Positions 48,345 to 58,531 of a stretch of 64,000 bases of DNA are shown here, one piece after another (within the stretch, counting starts at the first letter, position 1; each line of letters starts with the position of its first letter). Under the pieces are notes generated by a model. That model had not been told where the DNA came from and did not search any database. It saw only the letters and a program-made list of their open reading frames with translations. The translations under genes and the position numbers were made by a program. Source of the stretch: Vulcanisaeta sp. JCM 14467 (GTDB lineage: Archaea; Thermoproteota; Thermoprotei; Thermoproteales; Thermocladiaceae); NCBI RefSeq assembly GCF_001316245.1, contig NZ_BBDM01000008.1:59657-123656 (forward strand). Reading direction: 5' to 3'.

Positions 48345-49067
48345 AATTGACAATATTTCATCTAGGAAGGTTGGTAACTCGTCTTCACGAATCCATAGTA
48401 GGACGGGTAGGTCAAGGCCCTCATTATACTTATGCCTAATGCCTATGGGATATTCAACCATCCTCATTGCGGGGATGTCATTTTCTGAATCACCCATGTA
48501 CATTACCGGCCCTCTTATGCCCATAAGCTCCCTGAGTCTGGCCACTGCGTAGCCCTTGTCAATTTGGATTCCTGGGTATATGTCTATGAATGGATGACCC
48601 CTATACCTAATGATCTTAAACCCTAACTTACCCGCTAAGTCGATGACTCTATTCAGGGCATCGATGCTTATCGAGCCTTTAGCTCTCCAATCAATTCCCA
48701 ATCCACCAATTAAATTACCCACGTGCTTAACCTCAAGGTAAGCATTTCTCAATTCATCAATGGAATTAATAACGTCAATTAATGACTTAAATCTATCCTG
48801 CCACTTGGGTAAATCCTCATGAATGTACTGGGCCTTACCAATCCTCATCTCGAGACCATTCGTGCAGGACCACGCACTGGCGAAGCTGGTCCTTGGTATT
48901 AGGAAGTCACAGTCCTTAGTACTTACCACGGCTATTGGTATATACCTACTAATCTCATACAACTTCTTATAAATGGGCTCGGGAGGCTTACTTAAGTGCC
49001 TGGCCACGTCTATTGGCGCTATTGTACCATCATAATCAGTGAATAGTGCTGAGACGTCCCTGAACAT
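48324..49067 (-). CDS. HAD-superfamily phosphatase (Cof/trehalose-phosphatase-like)
   Basis: VSALFTDYDGTIAPIDVARH holds the DxDGT nucleophile motif, IPIAVVSTKDCDF motif II, and GPVMYMGDSENDIPAMRMVE the closing GDSxxD of class IIB HAD enzymes. The IIB cap is present. Mannosyl-phosphoglycerate or trehalose/sucrose-phosphate phosphatases look similar. I start at Met 49067 (MFRDVS); Mets further up extend into the promoter. Confidence 0.8.
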   Translation of the reverse strand: MFRDVSALFTDYDGTIAPIDVARHLSKPPEPIYKKLYEISRYIPIAVVSTKDCDFLIPRTSFASAWSCTNGLEMRIGKAQYIHEDLPKWQDRFKSLIDVINSIDELRNAYLEVKHVGNLIGGLGIDWRAKGSISIDALNRVIDLAGKLGFKIIRYRGHPFIDIYPGIQIDKGYAVARLRELMGIRGPVMYMGDSENDIPAMRMVEYPIGIRHKYNEGLDLPVLLWIREDELPTFLDEILSILKAKIH

Positions 49068-49154
49068 ATTAATTCTATGATTGAACATTACCAAGTTCGT
49101 GAGATAATAACCCAATTAATAAGATTTATTTTCCTCCACTAAATCAGGCGCCGA

Positions 49155-50299
49155 ATGTACCTTAGTAAGTATGAGGAGGCGATGCTTCGTGGCGATTATG
49201 GAGACCTCATCACAAGGGCGATGCAGGTCATAGTTAGGGTTGGTGATGTGCTAAAGGCTGATAGGTTAATTGAGGTGGAGACGACGCATATAGCCGGTGT
49301 ATCCTACTTAACAATAGGTGACCCAGGGCTTGAGTACCTCGAGGACTTAGCCAAGAGCAACGCCAGATTCCACGTATTCACGACAGTTAACCCGGTGGGT
49401 ATTGACATATCCAGTGATTGGGGAATAGATAAGGAATTCATCAATAAGCAGTGGAGGATAATAGATGCGTTACGGAGGATGGGCGCCAGCCTATGGCTCA
49501 CCTGCACCCCGTATGAGTACCTACGAATTAGGCCAAGGACTTACCACGCCTGCTGAGTCAAACGCCGTCGCATACATAAATGCCGTTTACGATGCATGGA
49601 CTGAGAAGCTCCCAGGACCTTTCGTGGTCCTATCAGCATTGGTTGGCAGGGTTCCGAGGTATGGATTATACACGTTAAGTGGTAGGGCTCCAACCACATC
49701 GTTAGGCTTGAGGGGGATAAAGCAATTAATGATCCATTGATTGCCGGGCTCCTGGGCAGGAGGATTGCCGAGCTTGTTGGTGATGGGAAGCCATACCTAG
49801 TGGCTAAGTTCGGCAGTAATGCCGTGATTAAGCAATTACTGGCCAGTTACGCTACTTATTCACCACATGCGTTCATGGTGATTGATGGGGTAACGCCAAA
49901 TCATAGGGAGTACCTTAACATGCTGATAAGCCTGAGGTTGTTGATATTAGCGTAGGTGATGCGTATCGAGGGACTGAGGCTAGGGCTAAGGACTTCGATG
50001 CGGTATTCCTAGGATGTCCTCATTATGGTATTGAGGAGGTCATGTCCGTAATTAACTACGTAAAGAGCAGGGGATTCGGAAGGGCTAGGAAACCAATTTA
50101 CATAGCCACCACGCCATTCGTAATTAACGCCCTGGGGCAGGATATAATTAATAGGCTTAAGGAATTCAATATACACCTTGTGTTAACTACGTGCCCTGTG
50201 GTATCACCCTTCCTTAAGAGCGTTGGTGTTGGAACTGTCGCCACGGAGTCCGTTAAGCAAATGTATTACCTGCCAAGATGGTTGGCATTAATTATATAA
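49155..50299 (+). CDS. aconitase X catalytic (large) subunit
   Basis: MYLSKYEEAMLRGDYGDLIT, THIAGVSYLTIGDPGLEYLE, TCTPYEYLRI, AESNAVAYINAVYDA, FVVLSALVGRVPRYGLY and VFLGCPHYGIEEV are the aconitase X blocks. Frame breaks near 49553, 49694 and 49940 fit lost bases (CCC read as CC at 49694). Restored it has about 383 residues. In archaea the protein is usually the large subunit of phosphomevalonate dehydratase in the altered mevalonate route. The small subunit gene is not found next to it. Confidence 0.85.
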
Positions 50300-50347
50300 G
50301 CTGTAACGGCATTGAATGCCTAGACCTGGCATTCAATAGTTGAGGGG

Positions 50348-50794
50348 GTGATGGGCATTAAATACATATCCTTCGACATAGATGGAGTCCTTGTTAACTC
50401 AGAAAGTAGGTTAAGGATGTGCATTAAGCCTAATAATGAGGTTGATTGGGACTGCTTCCTGGACTGCAATAAGCTATACCTGGACAGGCCTAAGCCGAGG
50501 AATATAGATTTCCTAAGACTACTTAAGGATAGGGGGTTCGGCATATTAATAGTTACTGGTAGAGATGAGCCAATGAGGGAGTGCACAATAAACCAATTAA
50601 GGAGCTTTGGCGTGGATGGGTTTGAGGGGTTGTACATGAGACCACGTGGCAATACCGAACCAGACCACGTATATAAGCTATGGATGATTAAGAACCTACT
50701 AAGTAAGTACGAAATACTAGTGCATTTTGATGATAATGTTAATACCGTATCAACACTAGTGAGTAATGGTATAGATGCTGTGATAATTTCATAG
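50348..50794 (+). CDS. small HAD-like phosphatase (PNKP-type)
   Basis: YISFDIDGVLVNSESRLRMC contains the DxDGV nucleophile, ILIVTGRDEPMRECT motif II, and LVHFDDNVNTVSTLVSNGID the closing acidic motif. No cap domain is seen. At 148 residues it resembles the phosphatase half of polynucleotide kinase/phosphatase or a small acid phosphatase. It is ten bases before the CobQ-like gene. Confidence 0.8.
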   Translation: MMGIKYISFDIDGVLVNSESRLRMCIKPNNEVDWDCFLDCNKLYLDRPKPRNIDFLRLLKDRGFGILIVTGRDEPMRECTINQLRSFGVDGFEGLYMRPRGNTEPDHVYKLWMIKNLLSKYEILVHFDDNVNTVSTLVSNGIDAVIIS

Positions 50795-50803
50795 TGACTC
50801 ACC

Positions 50804-52216
50804 ATGGCTAAGATAGGGATACTCAACGTTAGAGGCGCGATGCCATATTACGAAGAGCTACCATTTAACGTCCTCGTTGATGAACCAGGCATTATTAGGG
50901 ACCTCGACCTATTAATACTACCGCCAGGGACCCTAGTTGAGTCTCAGGTGCTGCAGCGTTATGGTTGGATTGAGAAGGAGGTTTGGGAGTATGTTGAGAG
51001 TGGTGGATTTACCGTAGGTGTGTGCTCGGGGGTTCAGTTATTGTCTAAGGCCGTAAACCTGAATGTTAAGGGATTGCCTGGATATTCCAGGGGGCTTGGC
51101 ATACTCGATGTGGCTTTCGAGCCGCTAATCGTTACCGGCCCGGTGAAGGTGAGGATTACTGATGAGTCCTGGGCCACTAGGAATCTTGTGGGTACTGAGT
51201 TAATGGGCTGGCAGGCGCATACTTACGGTAAGTTAATTACCTTGTCGGATAATGTTAAGGTTGTTGGTACATCGCATGTACCTAGGCATAATTATAAAAA
51301 TTTAGAAATCGAAACACCAACATTGGTTGTATCGCGTAAATATAATGTGTTTGGTACGATGGTTCACGGAATACTTGGGCGGGAATCCCCAATAATGAGG
51401 AATATACTTCATGAGGTTGGGATTACCGATGATGACGTTACGAATTATTACAGGAATTATCGTGAAAATGACTGGATTGGTAAGGGGAGGGTTAGCCCTG
51501 AGACGAGTACTAGGGTTATAACCGTGGCATCAACCATGACAGGTGAAGGTAAGACACTGATTACCAGCGCATTGGCTTATTGCCTTAGCAGGGCTGGTTA
51601 TTACGTGGGTGTCGCCAAGTTGGCTGGCGATATTAGGGATCTACATCCAAGTCTTTACATTCTTAATAGGCCGTTTAAGCCTTGGATGAGCATAAGGCTG
51701 AAGTGGGGTAGTAGGTCACTTGGTTGGGTTAATTGGCGGGAGGCGTTGAGCACGGTTAGGGACGTTGGTTTGGACGTGCTTATCGTGGAGGGCGTCATGG
51801 GGCTTCTAACTGGCTCATCCAGGAGGTATAGGCGTGGTTTCTCATCCACGCTGGACTTCATAAGGCAGGTGAACACTGACGTTGTGTTAATAGCTTCCGC
51901 GAGCCTCGACGGCATCGAGGGCGCACTGCTTAGGCTTGAGTCCCATATTAATTTGCTCGGTAAGTATGGCAGGTGGCCCATCCTCGTAATACTCAATAAC
52001 GCCTATAATGGAGCCCATGAAAATAGAGTGCTCAGGAGGTTTATGAAAAAGGTCAATAAGTTAGGCATATCCTTCGTAGCCATAAAATCGCTGCCAATAT
52101 CATCAAAGCCCGAGGAGTTAATAGACCTTGAGGACTATAAGAACGCAGCATTTAAGATATCAGGTGAGTTGTGCAATACCGTTGTTAATGCGTTAGGTAA
52201 ACCACGATTACTATAG
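50804..52216 (+). CDS. CobQ/CobB-like protein with domains in reversed order
   Basis: Residues 1-210 form a class I glutamine amidotransferase: LLILPPGTLVESQ, GFTVGVCSGVQLLSKAVNL with the nucleophile Cys, and YNVFGTMVHGILG with the catalytic His. Residues from about 235 form a dethiobiotin-synthetase-like P-loop domain: ITVASTMTGEGKTLITSALA, LDVLIVEGVMGLLTGSS and LILNNAYNG-like end. Cobyric acid and cobyrinic acid amidases have the P-loop domain first and the amidotransferase last, so this is the opposite order. The frame is intact, so it is not an assembly artefact. Substrate could be a corrinoid or another tetrapyrrole. Confidence 0.8.
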   Translation: MAKIGILNVRGAMPYYEELPFNVLVDEPGIIRDLDLLILPPGTLVESQVLQRYGWIEKEVWEYVESGGFTVGVCSGVQLLSKAVNLNVKGLPGYSRGLGILDVAFEPLIVTGPVKVRITDESWATRNLVGTELMGWQAHTYGKLITLSDNVKVVGTSHVPRHNYKNLEIETPTLVVSRKYNVFGTMVHGILGRESPIMRNILHEVGITDDDVTNYYRNYRENDWIGKGRVSPETSTRVITVASTMTGEGKTLITSALAYCLSRAGYYVGVAKLAGDIRDLHPSLYILNRPFKPWMSIRLKWGSRSLGWVNWREALSTVRDVGLDVLIVEGVMGLLTGSSRRYRRGFSSTLDFIRQVNTDVVLIASASLDGIEGALLRLESHINLLGKYGRWPILVILNNAYNGAHENRVLRRFMKKVNKLGISFVAIKSLPISSKPEELIDLEDYKNAAFKISGELCNTVVNALGKPRLL

Positions 52217-52958
52217 ATAGGTAATCATTAATCCAGTGAATTATTACGTCGGGTATTACGTTTCTTGTTGATACGAATATGATGCCCGAGATTACTCCGT
52301 AAATGAATATATAACCAAGCGTATAAATTAGTGGCAGTAGGTTGTTTATGCCGTAAACCGCCAGGTAAACGGGTACGTGGGTTATCGTAAAGTAAGCGGT
52401 GTCAATCATCACCGCTGGTAATGTCGTGATTATACCAGTGGCGCCACTCCTTGGCAATAACCTACTTAGTATGAAGCCCCTGAATATGAACTCCTCACTA
52501 ATGGCTATTGGGTATAGTGTATACGTTAGGAGTAGTATGTTTGTTAATGGTAATTGAGGGATAATGATTGCGAGAGGTATTAAGCCGCTGATTAAGAACC
52601 ATATCAGTGCCAGGGCTATTATTACGGGTATTGTTAACACGCCAAATAGTGGCTTCCAAGATAGGCCCAGTTCATTACGTAGTTCATGAATTCTCCGCCT
52701 ATTGATTATTAACAGGACCGCAAGAACTACGTACAGGTATGGGGCGAGGTCCCCAAGTAAGTACGTTGATAAGACATTGACTGGGTTTTTCACGGCATTA
52801 CTTAGCATTTGCGTTATTGATGATGCAATGTCATAGTGAGTATTTGTCATTATGTATGGCTCGTAGGTTATGAAGACAGGGACCACTATCGCTATCAGCA
52901 GTATCGTGGGCCAGACAACATCACCTAAGTACCTGCCCATTGCTCGACTAACCAACAC
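52185..52958 (-). CDS. CPBP-family intramembrane metalloprotease
   Basis: SEEFIFRGFILSRLLP is motif 1 (EExxxR) of the CAAX-protease/bacteriocin-processing family, ITHVPVYLAVYGINN motif 2 and VIIHWINDYLSIV motif 3 (HxxxD/N). Eight hydrophobic segments span the 257 residues. It overlaps the convergent CobQ-like gene by 32 bases. The substrate is unknown. Confidence 0.8.
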   Translation of the reverse strand: MLVSRAMGRYLGDVVWPTILLIAIVVPVFITYEPYIMTNTHYDIASSITQMLSNAVKNPVNVLSTYLLGDLAPYLYVVLAVLLIINRRRIHELRNELGLSWKPLFGVLTIPVIIALALIWFLISGLIPLAIIIPQLPLTNILLLTYTLYPIAISEEFIFRGFILSRLLPRSGATGIITTLPAVMIDTAYFTITHVPVYLAVYGINNLLPLIYTLGYIFIYGVISGIIFVSTRNVIPDVIIHWINDYLSIVIVVYLTH

Positions 52959-53061
52959 GCCTCACTTAATAATTCTACTCACATGCGCCAGATACCGTAG
53001 TACTAGAGACAATGGGAACAGCGACTTAATAAGTCAGTTACTATAACTATAATGCTGAGGA

Positions 53062-55689
53062 ATGAGGAGCAAGGAGTACAGGGAGGAGGACGAGGAAGAG
53101 GAGGAAGAATTTGAGGAGGAGTTTGAAGAGCGTGAGGAGGAGGAAGAGGAGGAAATCTCCATAAAGGCTGAAACGCCACAAAATACACCACCATCAATAG
53201 TGCTTACCGTGACCTACGATGGGAAGGTAGGTAAGGCCCTCGTTAAGTTGTACGATCCCGTCAACGACAGGGTTTACTTCTGGTACGACAACACTGGGCA
53301 TAAGCCTTACTTACTAACTAATGCAAGGCCTGAGGAAATAATAACCAAGTTCACGAAGGTGATCCTACACCCAGGATTCAGTCACATGGAGGCTGTTGAG
53401 AAATATGACCCACTGAGTGATAGGGTGGTTGTGCTTACAAAGATCAATGCTAAGGACCCACTGAGTATTGGAGGTAAGGCTGACTCGATAAGGGAGGTGC
53501 TTCCAAAAACTTGGGAGTCGAGGATTAGGTATCACCTATGCTATATATATGATAATGAGATTATACCTGGCATGTTCTATAGGGTTGAGGATGGAAAGCT
53601 TGTACAGGTACCCATTGAGGTACCTACCGAGATTGAGGGCTTCATAAATAAGTTGTACGCAAATAATAAGGAGTTCCTCGAGGAGGCGAGGAGGTGGATA
53701 CCGCTATTTCAAGCCCCTGTACCAAACATTAAGAGACTGTCCCTGGACATCGAGGTATTTACACCCCAGGAGAATAGGGTGCCGAACCCCAAGGAGGCTA
53801 ATTACGAAATCATAGCAATAGGACTGGCGGGTAGTGATGGTTGAAAAAAGGTGCTAGTCCTTAGGAGACCAGACATGGAGTTGAGACCTGAGGACCTCGA
53901 GGACTTGATGTATGATGATGTCGAGATGGAGTTCTTCGACAGTGAGTATGATATGCTGAAGGAATTATTCTCAATAATTCTGCAATACCCAATACTAATA
54001 ACATTCAACGGCGATAACTTCGACCTACCCTACATCTACCACAGAGCCCTGAAGCTGGGCTTCAGGAAGGAGGAGATACCAATAATCCTGAGAAGAAACG
54101 AGGCGTCAATAGCCCTTGGAATACACCTAGACCTCTACAAGTTCTTCAATATCAGGGCCATCGAGGTTTACGCCTTTGGCGGTAAGTATAGAGGTATGGA
54201 TAGAACGCTGGATACCATAGCCCACGCAATAATAGGCATGTCTAAGTTAAGTAGGGATAAGCCCGTATCACAGATGAGCTATGTCGAACTAATTAATTAC
54301 AACTTCAGGGATGCCTTCCTTGGGCTTTACCTAACGACATACGACAACAACCTAGTGCTCCGACTGATAATATTAATGTCAAGGATATCCAAGACACCAC
54401 CGGATGACTTGGTCAGGAGCCAGATATCGGCGTGGATTAGGAACATGCTATATTACGAACATAGGAGGAGGGGCTGGTTAATACCTGAGAAGGAGGATAT
54501 TGTTAAGGCTAAAGGTGACGTAGCCACAAAGGCCATTATTAAGGGTAAGAAGTACGCGGGTGCCATAGTCCTCGAGCCAATGCCCGGCATATTCCCGAAC
54601 GTCTATGTCCTCGACTTCGCAAGCATGTACCCATCGGTGATAAAGCGCTGGAATATTTCCTATGAAACCGTCAAATGCCCAAATGAGGAGGAACAGGGCA
54701 ATAAGCCGATTCCAGAGCTACCCCACTGGGTGTGTAATGATAGGAGGGGATTAACGGCATTAATTGTTGGATTGCTCAGGGATTTGAGGGCTTACGTGTA
54801 TAAGAGATTGGCGAAGAATGCACCGAGTGAGTTATTGAGGAGTTATTACAACGTGGTACAAAGCGCACTTAAGGTCTTCATAAACGCGTCATACGGCGTG
54901 TTGGGCGCTGAAGTATTCCAGCTATACTGCCCACCCGCCGCTGAGTTAACGACGGCCCTGGCCAGGTACGTATTATCTAGAACCGTATTAAAGGCCCTCG
55001 AACTTGGGTTGGTCCCCATCTACGGCGACACAGATAGCCTATTCATATGGAACCCAGATGAGGATAAGCTTAAGGAGTTAATCGAGTGGGTGGATAAGGA
55101 GTTTGGTATTGAGATTGAGCTTGACAAGGTCTATAGGTTGGTGGCTATGAGTGGTAGGAAGAAGAATTACGTAGGCATACTACAAAATGGTGAACTAGAC
55201 ATAAAGGGGTTGGTTGGTAAGAAGAGGAATACGCCAGACTTCGCCAAGGAGGCATTCAATGAGGTAGTAAGCCTTCTCTCTGATATTCAGGGTCTCGAGG
55301 ACGTGAGCAAGGTGGTTGAGGAGGTTAGGGATAAGGTCAGGGATTACTACAGGAAGTTGCAGAGGAAGGAAATACCGCTCAATAAGTTGGCGATAAGGAC
55401 AGCACTCACCAAACCCCTCGAATCATACACAAAGAACACGCCCCAACACGTTAAGGCTGCACTGCAGTTAAAGAGCCTTGGCTATAACGTGAGACCTGGC
55501 GACATAATAATCTACGTCAAGACCACGGGTAAGGATGGTGTCAAGCCGATACAATTGGCTAGGATTGATGAGGTCGACCCTAATAAGTACATTGAGTACC
55601 TAAGGACGTCACTCGAGCAAGTGCTTGATGCCTTTGGGATAGAGTTTGAGAGTATAATGGGTTCCTCAATAATAGATAATTACTCCTGA
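53062..55689 (+). CDS. polB: DNA polymerase B1, with an apparent in-frame TGA
   Basis: All family B marks are present over 875 residues: LSLDIEVFTP (Exo I), ITFNGDNFDLPYIYHRALK (Exo II), YNFRDAFLGLYL (Exo III), VLDFASMYPSVIKRWN (motif A), KVFINASYGVLGAE (motif B) and YGDTDSLF (motif C). A TGA at 53842-53844 interrupts the frame at AGSDG*KKVLVL. Sulfolobus B1 polymerases have Leu here (GSDGLKKVLVL, from memory). GGTTTGAAAAAG would restore it, against the observed GGTTGAAAAAAG, so one T lost and one A gained in adjoining runs explain the stop. The N-terminus has about 45 residues that are mostly Glu (MRSKEYREEDEEEEEE...), like the clamp's tail. Confidence 0.95.
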
Positions 55690-55706
55690 TAAAACTGAAT
55701 GGGAAT

Positions 55707-56153
55707 TCACTCCTCAAGGAATTCCTCCCCACCCTCCTCGCCCTGTGATGACAACGACGACAATATGTTATTCACCACCTGGTTTATGACATCATCATTT
55801 ATGTAGGGCATTATCACCACAAACCTGTCAGCCTCCATGTCCTCACCCATCCACCTATTACTATATATTATCTCGTATGTCGGTATCTCAACCTCGGCCT
55901 TATTACCAACCCTCTTAACACCGTACTTCTCAACCTTCTTATAAAGCTCCTTACTCAGCGGTAGGTTGAGACTTACGGTCTGGGGTACCTTAAGGACTAT
56001 GAAGTCTGACTCCTCGGGATTCCATACATCCAATAATCTCTTTACGTAATTCTTCACGGTATCTGCAAGGCTCGACTTAACAATCTCCTTATTGGCTATG
56101 CTCTCATTCTCTATGTAAATAACCACATTCTCGCTCTCCTCAGGCATACCCAC
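55707..56153 (-). CDS. hypothetical protein, 148 residues
   Basis: Alpha-beta protein with VPQTVSLNLPLSKELYKKVE and YEIIYSNRWMGEDMEADRFV and an acidic end (SQGEEGGEEFLEE). It faces the polymerase gene tail to tail, 17 bases away. No family recognised. Confidence 0.6.
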   Translation of the reverse strand: MGMPEESENVVIYIENESIANKEIVKSSLADTVKNYVKRLLDVWNPEESDFIVLKVPQTVSLNLPLSKELYKKVEKYGVKRVGNKAEVEIPTYEIIYSNRWMGEDMEADRFVVIMPYINDDVINQVVNNILSSLSSQGEEGGEEFLEE

Positions 56154-56220
56154 AATTACTGTGGCTGAGGATTAATTAATAAAGCTTAACTTTTCCCTGC
56201 CAATAAAGCGCATTTAATTA

Positions 56221-56843
56221 CTACGAGGAGCCTAAGGACCTCACCACCGTAATTATTCTCTCTATCGCCGTGATGTTTGTTAATAGTGCGAGGAGGAGCA
56301 AGCCATACAGTATTACCACGCCTATGCCCGTGGCTATGAATATTAAGAGTATGAGGAGGATAAGTATGAGCCTCTCCTCCCTCTCAAGCAAACCAACACC
56401 CATCATCTTCACACCAAGCGCCTCAGCCCTGGCCCTCGTATAACTCGTCATTAATGAACCCAATACCGCAAGTAGCAACAGGACAATGCTTAGGAAGCCC
56501 CTATCACTGACTATCCAAAGATCAACAAGCGCTATAAAATCAACATACCTATCCAACGTGGAGTCCAGGAAGGCACCAAGCTTAGACGCCCTTCCCCAAT
56601 ACCTGGCTACTAAGCGTCAAGCATGTCAAACGCGCTTGCTATTAGCAATAGAATGAATGCTAATACATAGGCCCAATAATGATGCAACCACATTAAATAT
56701 GGTGTTGGCAATGTAATTATTAGGGATGATATAGTCAGTACATTGGGGTTCCTAGGCATTACCCTAACAAGACCCTTCTCAAGAATCTTCCTACCGACCC
56801 TCTCCACCTTATCCTTAAGCTTTCCCAGAACCACAGTTAACAC
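56221..56843 (-). CDS. CDP-alcohol phosphatidyltransferase (archaetidyl-inositol-phosphate synthase-like)
   Basis: Restoring one G near 56615 (GACGGC read as GACGC) rebuilds the signature DMLDGLVAR...GAFLDSTLD, i.e. Dx2DGx2ARx8Gx3Dx3D, that binds two metals and transfers the phospho-alcohol. Five or six membrane helices follow or surround it. About 208 residues. In crenarchaea the enzyme makes archaetidyl-inositol phosphate or a related ether lipid. The start overlaps the 3' end of the PadR gene by 29 bases. Confidence 0.85.
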
Positions 56844-57156
56844 CGCAACTAAAGACCTCCTTCAGAACCGACGATATGAAGTCCCTAGCCCTTAACCAGA
56901 GCTCCACAGTCTCGGGCCTTAACCTATACATCTTAGACTCACCACTCATGAACGTCTCCACCAAGCCATCCCTCTCCATCTTGTAAAGAACCACGTAAAC
57001 GCCAACGTTTGTTATATTAATGTTAAAGCGCTCCCTAATTTCCCTGGCTATTTCATACCCATACATGGGTCTCTCCATTAATAACTTAACCACGTAAATC
57101 CAAAGATTCTCCTTAGTCAATTTAGTAATTAATCTATCAAGCGCCTTCTGGCTCAT
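56815..57156 (-). CDS. PadR-family transcriptional regulator
   Basis: WIYVVKLLMERPMYGYEIAR, NITNVGVYVVLYKMERDGLV and MSGESKMYRLRPETVELW give the winged helix of PadR proteins, 113 residues with a short dimerisation helix. It ends ELFSCGVNCGSG-like with two Cys close together (CGVNCGSGKA), which could sense redox or metal. It overlaps the phosphatidyltransferase gene, so it may control that gene or itself. Confidence 0.85.
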   Translation of the reverse strand: MSQKALDRLITKLTKENLWIYVVKLLMERPMYGYEIAREIRERFNINITNVGVYVVLYKMERDGLVETFMSGESKMYRLRPETVELWLRARDFISSVLKEVFSCGVNCGSGKA

Positions 57157-57254
57157 TAAGTCCTCATTAATGACCCTGAGATTAATAATTTTAAATGCTA
57201 ACCTTTGACCATCAACGCCATGAAACGCTCATGTTACATAAGCCAATAGAGAAA

Positions 57255-57263
57255 GATTTAATA
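57255..57263 (+). promoter_or_regulatory. TATA box of gdhA
   Basis: GATTTAATA in AGAAAGATTTAATAACCC lies about 25-30 bp before the ATG of gdhA, consistent with a leaderless mRNA. Confidence 0.55.
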
Positions 57264-57286
57264 ACCCATCACTTACATAAGCCTCG

Positions 57287-58531
57287 ATGTCACTAAGGGG
57301 GACTACATTCCTAGAAAGTGTGTTACAAACACTAAAGAGAGCTATAGAGCTAGGTGGATATCCACAGGAGGTCTATGAAATACTAAGTAGGCCCCAGAGA
57401 ATAATAACCGTTAACATACCCGTTAAGATGGACAATGGAAAAATACAGGTATTCACGGGCTACAGGGTACAGCACAACAACGCCTTAGGACCATATAAGG
57501 GCGGCATCAGGTTCCACCCAGAGGTTACACTTGAGGAGGACATAGCATTGGCAACCGTGATGACCTTCAAGAATGCACTAAACGGCTTACCATACGGCGG
57601 AGGCAAGGGCGCCGTTGCCGTCGACCCCAAGAAGCTTAGTAAGAGAGAGCTTGAGGAGTTGAGCAGGGGTTATGCAAGGGCGCTGGCACCCTTCATAGGC
57701 CCTGAAACCGACATACCAGCACCTGATGTTGGAACCGACCCACAAATAATGGCTTGGATGGTTGATGAGTACAGCAAGATAGCTGGACGCAACGTGCCTG
57801 GAGTATTCACGGCCAAGCCGGTCGTATTATGGGGCAACCCAGTCAGGGAGTACTCAACGGGCTTCGGCGTCGCTGTTTGGGCCAGGGAGGCAGCTAAGAA
57901 GTTGTGGGGCGGCATTGAGGGTAAGACCGTGGCTATTCAGGGCTTTGGCAACGTGGGTTATTGGGGAGCTTACTGGCTGGAGAAGATGGGTGCTAAGGTC
58001 GTCGCAGTGACGGACAGCAAGGGCGGCATTTATAATCCAAACGGGCTTAAGCTCGCGGATGTTAAGGCCGTTAAGGATAAGACAGGTACTGTCATGAACT
58101 ACGACTCCCCAGGAACTAGGAAGATAACCAATGATGAAGTCCTCGAATTACCTGTGGACATACTCGTACCAGCCGCACTGGAGAATGTAATACATAAGGG
58201 CAATGCCAATAATATAAAGGCTAAGCTAATAGTCGAGGGAGCTAACGGCCCAACGACGGCTGATGCCGAGAAGGTACTGCACTCAAAGGGTGTCTGGATA
58301 CTGCCTGACCTAGCGGCTAATGCCGGCGGTGTCGTGATGTCATACCTAGAGTGGGTCGAGAACCTGCAGTGGTACTTCTGGGATGAGGAGGAGACAAGGA
58401 ATAAGCTAGAAAGGATATTACTCGACACATTTAACAGGGTAATGATTAGGTGGAGCAAGCTGGGCATGGACAAGGTAACGATTAGGGAGCTGCATATGTG
58501 GAGGCCGTGGATAGGATATACAATGCCATGA
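57287..58531 (+). CDS. gdhA: glutamate dehydrogenase
   Basis: [17 protein letters not shown] segment ([20 protein letters not shown]), [18 protein letters not shown] with the catalytic Lys, [20 protein letters not shown] and the dinucleotide fold [20 protein letters not shown] identify hexameric GDH. The end [20 protein letters not shown] is standard. At 414 residues it is typical of hyperthermophilic archaeal enzymes. Frame intact. Confidence 0.97.
   Translation: MSLRGTTFLESVLQTLKRAIELGGYPQEVYEILSRPQRIITVNIPVKMDNGKIQVFTGYRVQHNNALGPYKGGIRFHPEVTLEEDIALATVMTFKNALNGLPYGGGKGAVAVDPKKLSKRELEELSRGYARALAPFIGPETDIPAPDVGTDPQIMAWMVDEYSKIAGRNVPGVFTAKPVVLWGNPVREYSTGFGVAVWAREAAKKLWGGIEGKTVAIQGFGNVGYWGAYWLEKMGAKVVAVTDSKGGIYNPNGLKLADVKAVKDKTGTVMNYDSPGTRKITNDEVLELPVDILVPAALENVIHKGNANNIKAKLIVEGANGPTTADAEKVLHSKGVWILPDLAANAGGVVMSYLEWVENLQWYFWDEEETRNKLERILLDTFNRVMIRWSKLGMDKVTIRELHMWRPWIGYTMP

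Noticed and set aside
53062..55689. Natural split polymerase like the Methanothermobacter two-subunit enzyme
   Set aside because: The break would lie inside the exonuclease domain between Exo I and Exo II, there is no intein or gap, and the stop is in phase with the rest.
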